Of a stretch of DNA of 64,000 nucleotides, positions 53,847-64,000 are shown in pieces. Below the pieces are notes generated by a model. That model did not search any database. It saw nothing but the letters and a program-made list of their open reading frames with translations, and was not told where the DNA came from. How positions within the stretch are numbered: the stretch's first letter is position 1; every line of letters starts with the position of its first letter. The stretch comes from Ichthyophis bannanicus (Eukaryota > Chordata > Amphibia > Gymnophiona > Ichthyophiidae). The DNA lies in contig CM066031.1 in assembly GCA_033557465.1 (NCBI GenBank), positions 1,071,216,444 through 1,071,280,443 on the forward strand. The letters are read 5' to 3'. A program made the translations under genes and the position numbers.

Positions 53847-54537
53847 TCTTTATCAAGTAGCCTCAAAATAAGCACCTAATTGGTCTTCCAACCTAGAAGA
53901 CCTGTTATAAAATTACTCTCTTGGTCTGTTAGTGGCAGTCCAATACTGGATGCATTAGCATTATGTAGATCTATAGTATATGATTTCTTTCCTCTGCCTA
54001 TCTAATGGCAATGCAGCATAGGCCAAAAAGTGCACTTTAGCTTCCATTGAGGCAATTTCCAAAATAGTAGTGAGGAGACTGGAAGACATGCAGACAGTAA
54101 TTTTGCTGCTTTAATAGTTGTGTAAGAGGTGATCACCCTCCAAAAGAATAGCATCCTGGTGCCAGTATGGTAACAATGGTAAAATAATTAACTGTAGGAT
54201 GGTACCAGTACTGTAAATACAGGTATAGGAAAGACTGTACAGAAAGTATCCCCTTCCCCACCAAATAGGAAGTCTCCAAATACATGGTAACATGGTAACT
54301 GAGGCAGACATCTACTAATACAGTAGTAGTAGAGTTAAGCCACAACCATGCATCTTTCATTCACAACATGGCTATTAGTTTATATGGAATACTGTCAGCA
54401 TGGCACCAAGTTCTTTACATAACCCCATCAAAAAAGTCACCAAAAGAAAACTATGAAGACTATGTATCAATAGCAACAGAGCTCTTTATACCTGATTGAC
54501 CCTTACCAGTTCTTCATGGAAGTGCTCAAGTACTTCT
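53847..54537. other. Unassigned sequence
   Basis: About 690 bases, AT-rich. No domain or terminal repeats were found. Confidence 0.35.
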
Positions 54538-54862
54538 GGGAAGAAGAGGATACAGCAGATGACCCTTGGAGATGAGACAAGGAGGGCTAGGTCCTGCAGT
54601 AGTGCAGTGCCTGCAATCACATCTGAGTCCAGATTTCAGTTACACAAGACAGTCATAAGGAAGATGACAATAGAGAGTCCCCATACACAATGGAGAGTCC
54701 CAGAGGAAGTAAAGTGACTGTATTTGTTCTTCTTTTGGACACTGCTAACTAATTGGATTTCATTTTATTCTCTGTCATGTGAGATTTCAATAAGCCTTTG
54801 TCTCAGAAAATACTCTGGACTGGACTGACCTGAATTTGGCCTTTAGCGTCTCAGCTTGCTAA
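54538..54862 (+). repeat. LTR-like dispersed repeat, copy 2
   Basis: Partner of 47844-48205 in the same orientation, about 6.7 kb away. The intervening DNA contains unrelated insertions and no retroviral gene, so the two need not belong to one element. Confidence 0.5.
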
Positions 54863-54879
54863 GGCATTCTGAATTGTCC

Positions 54880-55087
54880 ATAAGAAAACAAACATGAGAA
54901 CATAAGATATGCCATACTTGGTCAGACCAAGGGTCCATCATGCCCAGCATACTGCTTCCAACAGTGGCCAGTCCAGGTCACAAGTACCTGGCAGGTTCCC
55001 AAACGGTATCCCCCAGTCCTTTTTAATTGTGCTTTATAGACTTTTCCTCCAGGAACTTGTCCAAACCTCTTTTAAATCTGAAAATGG
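54880..55087 (-). mobile_element. CR1-like LINE 3' end
   Basis: ACATAAGATATGCCATACTT, GGTCAGACCAAGGGTCCATC, AGTGGCCAGTCCAGGTCAC and CCTCCAGGAACTTGTCCAAA match the CR1 3' regions at 62520-62740 (same strand) and 53000-53235 (opposite strand). Confidence 0.85.
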
Positions 55088-57309
55088 TGTAAATTTGTTC
55101 TTGTGCCCCATACATTCACTCCACCTACACTATACTCCCAGGAATGCCTACATGTAGATCACATAAAAGCAGTCACACTTTATCTGTGTGCCCACTTTAT
55201 AGACACAAATATGTCCAATTTTATAAGAGCCTTTTACCATGTGTACAACATGCCACAGTATATATACAGAGAATGTTTTTTAAAATTACCCTCATGCATC
55301 TGCATTTTGCCATTGAATATATGTTTTTTCCTACCCCTTCTTTGCCCAAAATAATACCCCTTTTTAAAACATGTAAGTTTGGCCATTTTACAAATATAAT
55401 CATGAAAGTATGCAAACAACACAGCAATTTAAAAAACAAAACAAAATATTTACATGGTCTTGTTACCATTGACAACATAAATGTTTCTGAATATCACCCT
55501 CAAGGTGACCAACACCATCATTGTGTAGCCCTTTCATTATATACACAACTACACATTGCATCCACCTCCACTCCATCCATGTCATGCTGTGTCAGTGCAC
55601 CTATCTCAGAGATTCACTTCAGAGGCAGAAAGACCCAACAAGCATGTTCCAGTCTTGGTGGGAAGAGGGTATCACTTTACTATCTCTTCAAGAGGGCCAG
55701 AGCTACATGGTAAACCCAGTAAGCATGGCAGGGGGATGCCGATGGGAGCACTGTCGGCAGGGGGCACCATCACATCCATCATCTGCCATTTAAAGTAAAG
55801 TAGTTAGGCAGTTATTATTTTCAACGTAAACAACCCCTTACCCAATATGTCGCCGGCTTTCTCTCCATCCATACCATGAGAAACTGATAACCACAGAGTA
55901 GAGAGGGAGCTTCTGGCACAAGAGAGCTTCCAGTGCAGCTGCACAGCAAGTAGTATGGTGGGAATTCAAGGTATGGGGATCAGAGACTGAGGAGCGCGGT
56001 CTATTCAGTGTAATCTGATCTTGTCCAGAAAGTAGACTCCAATGCTTTCCGCCTGGGATTGCTTGCCATCTCTGCCCTTAGCCACAATCCCTTCTGCCTG
56101 CCTGCAAGCAGAAATTAACAGCACAGTCAATCTCTTCTGTATGCCCTCTGGGATCCCATTTCCCATGGGCAGAAGAGAGAATGAGGAGCATTGCCATGAT
56201 CGCGATAAAGAGCTCTTCTGTCTGCCAGCGGGGACACCATCTCCCGTGGGCAGAAAAGAAGGAAAGGCTGTGATTGCAGCCTTAATGCAGGCTGTCTGAC
56301 TGCAAGTGTTGGACATGCTGAGCAGAATATATAGCTGTTCATAGCTAGAAGGAGTCAAAAGAACACATGAAAGCTCTGAAAAGAGGAAGCTCCTGGTAAT
56401 TCTGAGATATATAATCCATGTGGATCCTAAAATAGCAAGAAGTGCACTTAAATTGGGAGATGTAGCGAGGAAGCAGCTGGAGATCAGATAAAGACAATTA
56501 AACACCTGGAACCAATATTGAAGGCTGTTGAAATGAGACAAAAGCCAGGCAATGAGAGGATGAGCAGCAGAATGGACAGGAGGAACACACAAAGTTGGAT
56601 GCTTAAGCTTTGTTGTCGGACTGTGAAGTGAGTACGTGCTTGATGAAAAGAATGCTGTTACAGACTTTATTGAGGAAATGTCAGTGTTTAGTAAACTGAC
56701 AGGAGGGTAGTTTGTCAATTGTGAAAGGTCTTGACTGGAAGCCACAGTAAAGCATCCAACAAAATACAAGAAATTGATGGTGGAGGAAAGACAGACATGT
56801 TGATAGAGGTAACTTCATTGCCATTACAAACATATCCCAGATTAAAATTATGTCAAGGCCTGTGTGTTAGTTTGGAAAATTCTGACTAGAGGCCCAGGTT
56901 GAAGTATTCTCCTGCTAAATATCAAAAAGCTAAGGTGTATGGTATGCTGTATAGACACAGATAAGCCAAAAGTCGTACTCTGCAATTGAGACTGATAGAA
57001 GTTGGTATATTAAAGCCCATAGGCTATAGTCTGTACTAATGGAGGATCAGACTAGTTGTTTGGAATTACAATTTGGATTAATTAGTAAAAGGAGGCTATA
57101 TGCTTGTTATGAAAGCAGTTCATTAGAAGCCCATGTTGACGCATCCACCTGAATCTGTAAGTAAAGCATGTTGAAATAATGGTCAACAGATAAGTTTCAG
57201 GCAATATCTTTTTCACTGGACTATCCTAATACTTCTTTGGCAAGTTTTCAAGAGTTATTCTCTTTATATGATAAGTGAAGAAACAATACACAGTAAATAG
57301 TACAGATTC
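55088..57309. other. Unassigned sequence, including a long unexplained frame
   Basis: About 2.2 kb. A 254-codon open frame lies on the minus strand at 56769-56005. It has no domain I know, Ser/Leu-rich composition, and covers a duplicated block, so I do not call it a gene. Around 56131-56270 two units of about 81 bases share CTTCTGTATGCC-type and CCCATGGGCAGAA words. Confidence 0.4.
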
Positions 57310-57317
57310 ATCTAAGT

Positions 57318-57511
57318 CAGTGGTTCTCAACCCAGTCCTCTAGGACCCTTAAGCCAGTCAGGTTTTCAGGATATCCATAATGAATATGCATGAGATAGAT
57401 CTGCATGCACTGATTCGATTGTATGCAAATCTATCTCATGCATATTCATTGTGGATATCCTGAAAACCTGACTAACCTTGGGGTCCCAGAGGACTGGGTT
57501 GAGAACTACTG
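57318..57511. mobile_element. Palindromic hAT MITE, short
   Basis: 194 bp. Ends CAGTGGTTCTCAACCCAGTC and GACTGGGTTGAGAACTACTG. The arms contain ATATGCATGAGATAGATCTG and its complement. The target duplication ATCTA(A/G)GT lies at 57310-57317 and 57512-57519 with one difference. It is a shorter relative of 24163-24707. Confidence 0.92.
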
Positions 57512-57724
57512 ATCTAGGTCTTAGGGTAATTGCATACACCATTACTACTGAGTGAAAGGAGGTGGGGTAGCAGAGATGATGAAACAGTAACACTTTACAG
57601 TTGAAAGACCTAATATCTGATGTGGAGGAATAAAACCCTTCAATCCAGACTTGAAAAATGGTTAAGGGTCAAAAGAATAAAAAGGTCTATGGACAAGTGA
57701 AAAGGGAACTAGGTATTGTCTCTT

Positions 57725-57955
57725 GGTTGGCCACAGGGGAGCGGGAAGAGGGATTCCTCGCCCCCCTGCAGCAGAGGCCAATGAGAACTAGAGAGGACAC
57801 TTTGAATTCTTCAGCACCCACAAGCACGATGACTACAACACTAGCAGCAAGTCCCAATCAGTGGTTGGCCACAGGGAAACGGGAAGAGGGATTCCCCCAC
57901 CCTCCTACAGCAGAGGCCAATCGGAGCCAGAGAGGACACTTCAAATTCTTCAGTG
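57725..57955 (+). repeat. 138-bp tandem pair, possible L2 5' monomers
   Basis: GGTTGGCCACAGGG, CGGGAAGAGGGATTCC, GCAGAGGCCAAT and TTCTTCAG each occur twice at a spacing of 138 bases. The position at the start of the L2 suggests 5' untranslated monomers; this is inference. Confidence 0.6.
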
Positions 57956-58510
57956 CCCGCAGGTGCACCCATGCCTGAGGGCCTCACCAGTGGGTCCTTT
58001 GGCTCAGCCCTTAGGTGGGGGCCCATAGGAAAGGGCCACAAAACCACCAAACAGCCCATCAAAGTGAAAACTCCACCAACACGCCAAGACCTATCCAGCC
58101 TCTATCGGAAGGTAATTCCTCACCTCTCCTGACACAACCCTCCACTCATGAACACCACACTACAAATACGAAGCAACTTGCAAACCCACACCCAACTATG
58201 CTATCAATATACCCACTAATCTACATGCTCCTAGCAAGCATTCTACTCACCTCAAGCATACTACATGCCCCAACCATGGAACAATACCTAACTTATCAAT
58301 ACCAATGATCAAATCACACTCACAATATGCATAAATGAGCCTTTGACACCTAATTCACATAAAGAATATCCCCACCACAACAACTACTACATCTCCACTC
58401 TCATCCTCCCATGCACACACACTGCACTGCACACTTATCAACTCATGCTCAATTCAGAACAAATGCTGATCATAATGGACCTCATAACAACCAAAAACAT
58501 TGATATACTT

Positions 58511-59005
58511 GGGGTCATTCTGAGCCACGAATAGCGGGGATGTCCATTCCTGCTATTCGTGCTGGCTCCTGCCTCCGACTAACTTCCCTGCCGGTTGTGC
58601 AGGGAAGTTAGATGAGGGCAGAGAATGGGCAGCCCAGGGGCAGAGTCTGGGTGGGCAGTGGGTGGTCACTGTCCCTGGATGTACAGGGCCAATTCTAATG
58701 TTGGCCCTGTATGTCCAGGGCCAGCGACATGTGTGGGGAAGTTATTCCACCTCTGAGGTGGAATAACTTCCCTGGATGTTTTTTTGTGTTGTGCCTGCAG
58801 CGCGGTTGGGGCGGGGGGGGGGGGCAGGGGACATTCCCCACAGCCTGACCCTGGCCTTAGGAAACTGGATCAGGGGTCGGATTGTTGGGAATTGGATTTT
58901 ATTCCAGCGGCCGGCATCGTGGCTCTTTAATGGAGCCACGGTGCCATGGCAACATGACGCCATGGTGCCACAGCTCCATTGAAGAGCCTTGACTAAGTTA
59001 CCTGG
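58511..59005. mobile_element. Harbinger-like MITE, copy 2 (tentative)
   Basis: Starts GGGGTCATTCTGAGCCACGA and follows the copy at 12356-12853, with extra internal palindromes (CCTGGATGTACAGGGCC and its complement at 58675-58726). It ends around CTTGACTAAGTTACCTGGGG, short of the first copy's right end, so it is truncated or differently bounded. It cuts the L2 endonuclease. Confidence 0.5.
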
Positions 59006-59979
59006 GGACAGTCCTTCATCCAAGCAATGGTAGCAATGGATCTGACACAACTAGTGAACACCTCCACTCACATGAAAGGTAACACCCTGGACCTAATTTT
59101 CTTAAACAACCACATAACACAAATGAGCCCCCTTCACTCCTTGCAGACCTACTCAGTACCCTGATTGGATCACAAACTAATCTTCTCTCCCTACCACATA
59201 ATCTCATCAACAAAAATCACAACTCACATCCATCAATACGGAGATTCAAATCTTTCAATAAGGACAACTTAATTCGAGACATCCTATCACACCTTCAGGA
59301 TGGACTCACAGACCCCAATAGCCTCACTGAAAACTGGAACACCATCACTAGGGAAGCAGCCATTGCCCCCAATTCCACCATGTCCAAGCACACGAAAACC
59401 CCCAAAACTGAGTGGTATACCCCAGCTCTGAGAAATCAAAACTGACAACTCTACAAACATGAATGAAAGTGGTGAAAAACAAAAAGCAATGAAGATAGGC
59501 TACAATACTTTTGACTTCTAAGTAGCTACCTCACTGCAACAGACAAAGCAAGATGGAATATTACACCAAACTGCTCAATTCTGCAATCAACCAGCCAAGA
59601 GAACTCTTCAACAACGTAAAACATCTGACAAAAGCAACAACTACAGAAAACACTGAGATAACTCTTACCACTCAACAATTAGCTAAACACTACAAGTAAC
59701 TACACCCCCAACCAGAAGCCCCTCACACCCCCCCTCCTGAAGACAGTCTCACTAACATCGGCCCCTGAATCTCCTTCACAGATGTCACAAAGCAACAAAT
59801 AGAAAACACTAATGCATCTCTAAATACAACAACATCCCGTCTAGATCCCTGTCCCACCTCATGGATTAAGGCAACCAAGAAAGAATTAAGCGGAACACTC
59901 ACCAAAATAATAAATGCAATATTTCAACAAGGCACAATGCCCACTTGCCTGAAGACATCATCTTTTCATCCTACTCTGA

Positions 59980-61368
59980 AAAAAACCACTCTAAACCCAT
60001 CTTGACCCTTCATCATACAGACCCATCACCAGCCCACCCTTCACTGCCAAGATCATGGAGCAAACTGTCCAACATCAACTTCAAGATCATATTGACCAAC
60101 ACAGCCTCCTAGAACCACAGCAACATGGCTTCTGTCCACACCATGGAGTGGAAACACTATTGACCATCCTGGTCAAACACTCTTCTTCAAGGAATATAAC
60201 ACATCAATCAAGGTTTCCTACTAATCTTCTTAGACATCTCGTTGGCATTTGACACTGTAACCACAACATCCTCCTGCAATGTCTCAGCACCTCTGGAATC
60301 CAATGCACTGTTCTAAAATAGTTCACCTTCTACCTTACAGTCACCAACAAATAAAGATTGGCAAAACACCTTTACCCCTTACAAGCAAACCCAAGGAGTT
60401 CGCCAGAGATCCACCCTCTCTGCTCTTCTTTTCAACCTCTACCTCCGACCACTCAGCACAATCATAAGATCTCACAACCTATACTTCCACATCTATGCCA
60501 ATGATATATAGTGATCTATGGATCAAACAACATACACCAACCTACACTATCTGCTCACTCAGAATGCTTCACAGACCTAACCAATTGGCTGAAAGACAAC
60601 AACCTTCAAATAAACTTCAACAAAATGGAGGCTCTCTTCATAATAAAAGATACCATATTTGTTCCATCCCTCACTATAACATTGAACAACACAACAATCA
60701 AATCCCAGATGGAAGTCTGTACCTTGGGTTCACTCTTGATCAACACCTCACTTTCAAAATCCACCTCAGCAAAATCACCAAGACAATCTACTTCAAAACA
60801 AAGTTGCTACAACGACTCCGACCATTCCTTGAATCGGCAGATTCTGGACTGCCCTGCAAGCATCTATAATACCCTATTTGGATTTCTGCAATGCTATCTA
60901 CCAAGGCCTTGCACTCCTTCCATTGCAAACAGTCTCCATCTAACAGCAAGAACCCTACAAGCAGTGACAAGACATGAGCACTCCCATACTCAAACAGCTC
61001 CACAGGCTCCCATTACAGAGCCAAATAAAATTCAAAACTGTCATCCTAATCCACAAAGCAATTCACACCAACCCCCCTCACACCTGTTCACACTTCTTCA
61101 GACCACTAAACAATTCAGATCTAGATGGACCTCCACTATGAACACTTTGGTCATCCCCCGCCTTAGAATCAAATCTAACCAGAAAGCATGTAAACAAGCC
61201 TTCCAGCTAAATGCATCATCTATATGGAACACTCTCCCAGACCAGCTCAGGAACATCAGAGACCTCAAAACCTTCAGAAAATATCTAAAAACACAACTAT
61301 TCACCGAGCATTTCACCCCATCACAAAAGCCAATTACACCTGCACCTGCACATAGCCTAAATCAGTAA
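59980..61368 (+). pseudogene. L2 reverse transcriptase, broken
   Basis: SSYRPITSPPFTAKIMEQTV, QHSLLEPQQHGFCPHHGVET and a degenerate palm (FPTNLLRHLVGI region) are readable near 60020-60250. The catalytic region near 60500 reads FHIYANDI with Asp replaced by Asn. The frame 60511-61368 (285 codons) then carries FTDLTNWLKDNNLQINFNKM, NASSIWNTLPDQLRNIRDLK and FRKYLKTQLFTEHF, though its middle is shifted against the family. It is inactive. Confidence 0.85.
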
Positions 61369-61541
61369 CGTATACAAAGTTTAAGACTGTATATAGTTAC
61401 AAACTCTTATGTATCAACTGCATGTTGTACATAGTTGACAATGCTGTTACAATGTATCTTTTTCTACTGGTTGATGTAAATTGCTTTGACCCATTGAAAG
61501 GTGGTATATAAATGCAGCTAAATAAAATAAATAAATAGATG

Positions 61542-61873
61542 TATGAAGTGAAGACTTACTGATAATAGTGAAGCCTAGGTGCAGCGACTAGGTATGAAAT
61601 GAAACTCTGGGAAGTGTCACTCTAAAGAACGGATAAATGTAGTTTATTCAACCTCTAAAGTTCGGCTTTATCAATTTATGCAGAGACCTCTAGTGGTTCA
61701 ATTACAGAATGACTTTCTGACCCCTTGGTGCTCTGTCCTGTTTTAGAACAAGGGGGAATATTCTTACTAATGATGTAACTCTCTGTCCCAGTGAAGTGGT
61801 GCTGAGGGGGTCCTTGGCAAATGGCGAAATAAAGGAAGAGGCATTGTAAAATTTGAAGGAATTTGCAAGGGAG
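61542..61873. other. Unassigned sequence
   Basis: About 330 bases. No feature recognised. Confidence 0.35.
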
Positions 61874-61876
61874 ATA

Positions 61877-62331
61877 GGGCCTAACATTCAAAGGCATTTA
61901 CACAGTTTGCAGACCTGCAAACCATGTAAATGTGGCTAAGCGGGATATTCAGTGGCAGTAACATGATTAGTGCCACTGAACATCCGTGTGTGCTGCCCCT
62001 TAACACCCCAATGCTAACCGGGAGCATCGAGGCATTCCGCGGGTGGCATCTGGGGATAACCAGTCAGCGGCAATATTCAGCCGCCGCCCCGTTATCTCTC
62101 AGCAGCAAAGGTTAGACACAAAAAAGGCTGTCCTAGTTTTTGCCATTGAAGCTAACTGGGCAGTGGCTGAATATCATCACTGCCCAGTGAGCTTCCTGCT
62201 TCACCAGCCGACCCGGATATTCAATGCCAGTGGTCGGAAAGGGCTCTGGCATTGAATATCCAAGTTTAGCGTTGAGCAGCAATGGCTAGCTGTTGTACAA
62301 GCTTTAGCCGCTGCCGCTGAATATCAGGTCC
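61877..62331. mobile_element. Harbinger-like MITE, TSD ATA
   Basis: 455 bp. Ends GGGCCTAACATTCAAAGGC and, inverted, GGACCTGATATTC. The 3-bp duplication ATA lies at 61874-61876 and 62332-62334. Related to 41406-41837 (shared CATTTACACAGTTT, CCCCAATGCTA, GAGCATCG). Many ATTGAATATCC/GGATATTCAATG inverted words lie inside. Confidence 0.88.
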
Positions 62332-62514
62332 ATAAAGACCAAGCCCAACTCAAATGCTGGTCTTTGGCTTCACAGTCATTGCATTGTGGAGTGGTGCCTC
62401 TGTCCTCCATTCCATACACCAGGGAGGAGAAGGAATTTCACAATCCTGGCTAGATCCCAAGAGCAGCTGGAAAGAGGTGACAGAGGCCCCTTAAGCTGAT
62501 GCACCACAGGGGAC

Positions 62515-63121
62515 TTAAGAACATAAGAACATAAGACATGCCATACTGGGTCAGACCGAGGTCCATCAAGCCCAGTATCCTGTTTCCAACAGTGGCCAAT
62601 CTAGGTCCTACGTACCTAGCAATATCCCCAAAAGACACAGGTTCCATAATGCTTGTACTGGGTCAAGCATTGATATCCTGGGTCCCTTTTTAATAGTGGT
62701 TTATGGACCTTTCCTCCAGGAACTTGTCCAAACCTTTTTTAAAACCCAGCTACACTAACAGCCCTTACTACATCCTCCGGTAACAGATTCCAGAGTTTGA
62801 TTACACGTTGAGTGAAAAAATATTTTCTCTTATTTGTCTTAAATAGTTTACCCTGTAGCTTCATTACATGTCCCCTAGTCTTTCTATATTCTGATAGCGT
62901 AAACAATTGATCCACGTTTATCCGTTCCACTCCATTCATTAATTTATAGACCTCTATGATATCTCCCCTCAGCCATCTCTTTTCCAGGTTAAAGAGCCCT
63001 AACCTTTTTAGCCTCTCTTCATAGGAGTATCCTTCCATCCCCTTCACCAATTTGGTGGCTCTTCTCTGTACTTTTTCTAATAACGCTATGTCCTTTTAAG
63101 ATACGGCGACCAGAATTGCAC
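62515..63121 (-). mobile_element. CR1-like LINE 3' end with ORF2 C-terminus
   Basis: On the minus strand [59 protein letters not shown] and [18 protein letters not shown] form the intact C-terminal end of a CR1 enzyme, followed by the 3' region and ATAAGAACATAAGAACATAA-type tail at 62518-62540. It is 5' truncated at 63121 and less decayed than other CR1 copies here. Confidence 0.9.
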
Positions 63122-64000
63122 AGACTTTTCAGTGGATCCACAAGAAGAAAAGACAGGAGGTGTGTACCTGCGGATAAAAAAGCCAGAGGGAGCTAGAGTT
63201 TCCTAGGAATCTGATTCAAGGAGAGTTTGTAGGGGAACAATGTTTGAAGCCTTTCTCAGGCTCGAGAGTCCAGAGTAACTGCTACCCACAAGATGAGGGA
63301 GAATCCAGATTGCTCTCACCAGAGGACTTGGACTGTGACAAGGACTTAGAAGACTGTAACTATGCTCGTTATAATTTAGTTGGTGTTTTACTATCTGTGA
63401 AATTTGTGAGTTCCATTGTTTTTTGTGACAGTCACAAAATTCAGCCCAGGTCAGGACTTTTGTTCTGAACCAAAAGGAGTTTACTTGAATTCACTTAAGG
63501 TCAGGTAGACAATGTGAGAAGAAGTATGAGTTGAGATTGAGTGCAATAGCCTTCTCAGCTTATGCTGGTCTGTCCCCAAGAATCCTAAAAGTCCTGGGAG
63601 CTAGACTATGAAGGACAGTGCCGGCTCTTTGAAGATGTGCCCCAGTCTGCTGAATGATGCGTGAGGGACACTTTAAGAACTTAGTGACCTGAGTGCGTTA
63701 TATATGCAACAGCCTTTTGTACTTTGAAATTGATAAGTCTTAGATGAATGTTACATCTCAACCACAAACTGATAACTGCTTTTTAAGAGAGCTTGACAAA
63801 ATTTGTTTTGAGATCATAGTAGAAAAGCCAAAACTTGCTGTATCAGAGAAATATTGAATCAACTGACCTCTCCAAAATGAAGCCAGAAAGAGAGAGTGAT
63901 CTGCACAGATTGACTATCAATAAGACATCGGTCCAACAAAGTCCTATCCACAAAGTGAAGCTATATTTATTACACGCTGATAATGGAAGAGAACGCCAAT
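63122..64000. other. Unassigned sequence to window end
   Basis: About 880 bases with no recognised domain. A 74-codon frame at 63244-63468 is not convincing as a gene. Confidence 0.4.

Larger units (their letters stand above)
57660..61541 (+). mobile_element. L2-like LINE, long decayed copy
   Basis: Starts with a possible 5' region containing two tandem units (57725-57955), then an endonuclease start near 58460 (MDLITTKNIDILG), an inserted MITE (58511-59005), endonuclease end (MKGNTLDLIFLNN near 59075), reverse transcriptase (59980-60870) and C-terminus (to 61368). The 3' tail (TGTAAATTGCTTTGACCC, AAAGGTGGTATATAAATGC, AAATAA repeats) ends at 61541. It is heavily broken. Confidence 0.85.

Noticed and set aside
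47844..54862. A single LTR retrotransposon bounded by the two LTR-like repeats.
   Set aside because: The intervening DNA is SINE, L2, CR1 and RTE sequence, with no gag or pol of an LTR element.
56005..56769. A 254-codon minus-strand open frame.
   Set aside because: No recognised domain, low-complexity composition, overlaps a local duplication, and the opposite strand is equally open in places.

Overview
The window looks like vertebrate, non-coding, transposon-dense DNA. I found no cellular gene, rRNA, intact tRNA, CRISPR array or bacterial-style operon. The mix of CR1, L2, L1 and RTE/BovB-like LINEs, MIR-like tRNA SINEs, hAT and Harbinger MITEs and a Ngaro-type tyrosine-recombinase retrotransposon fits an amphibian. 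I favour a caecilian, because the CR1 3' tails and SINE sequences resemble repeats I associate with that group. This is inference; another amphibian, a reptile or a lungfish is possible.

Layout. 1-1239: 3' part of a hAT-like element with a minisatellite and a hairpin. 1250-4480: L2-like and related LINE remnants. 4482-12110: a minus-strand CR1 5' region containing a long minus-strand L1 (about 4887-11510, ORF1 and ORF2 both recognisable). 12229-16115: a minus-strand CR1 with four later insertions. 17351-21602: a 4.25-kb Harbinger-like element without a transposase, carrying tRNA-like modules. 22480-25510: a CR1 5' half with in-frame 120-bp tandem repeats and a 545-bp palindromic hAT MITE. 26238-27317: a hAT element with a large palindrome.

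The centre (27609-40890) is a nest. One RTE/BovB-like reverse transcriptase is split by three insertions of different classes: a 6.1-kb Ngaro element with split direct repeats A1-B1-A2-B2 and no target duplication (28226-34328); a 2.83-kb DDE-type DNA transposon whose roughly 574-aa protein is broken by one homopolymer frameshift (34367-37200); and a 3.3-kb hAT with a giant palindrome (37375-40672). The RTE reading continues across each junction, which fixes the borders.

41406-45578: a Harbinger MITE, an RTE fragment, and an L2 split by a 1.67-kb ORF1-only L1 relative (HAL1-like) with a 12-bp target duplication. 45579-64000: SINEs, an LTR-like repeat pair, an internally deleted CR1, CR1 3' ends, a palindromic hAT MITE, an L2 and a second Harbinger MITE, separated by stretches I could not identify.

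The elements do not form a pathway. The window records successive insertions, mostly of decayed or non-autonomous copies; the least damaged coding unit is the DDE transposase.
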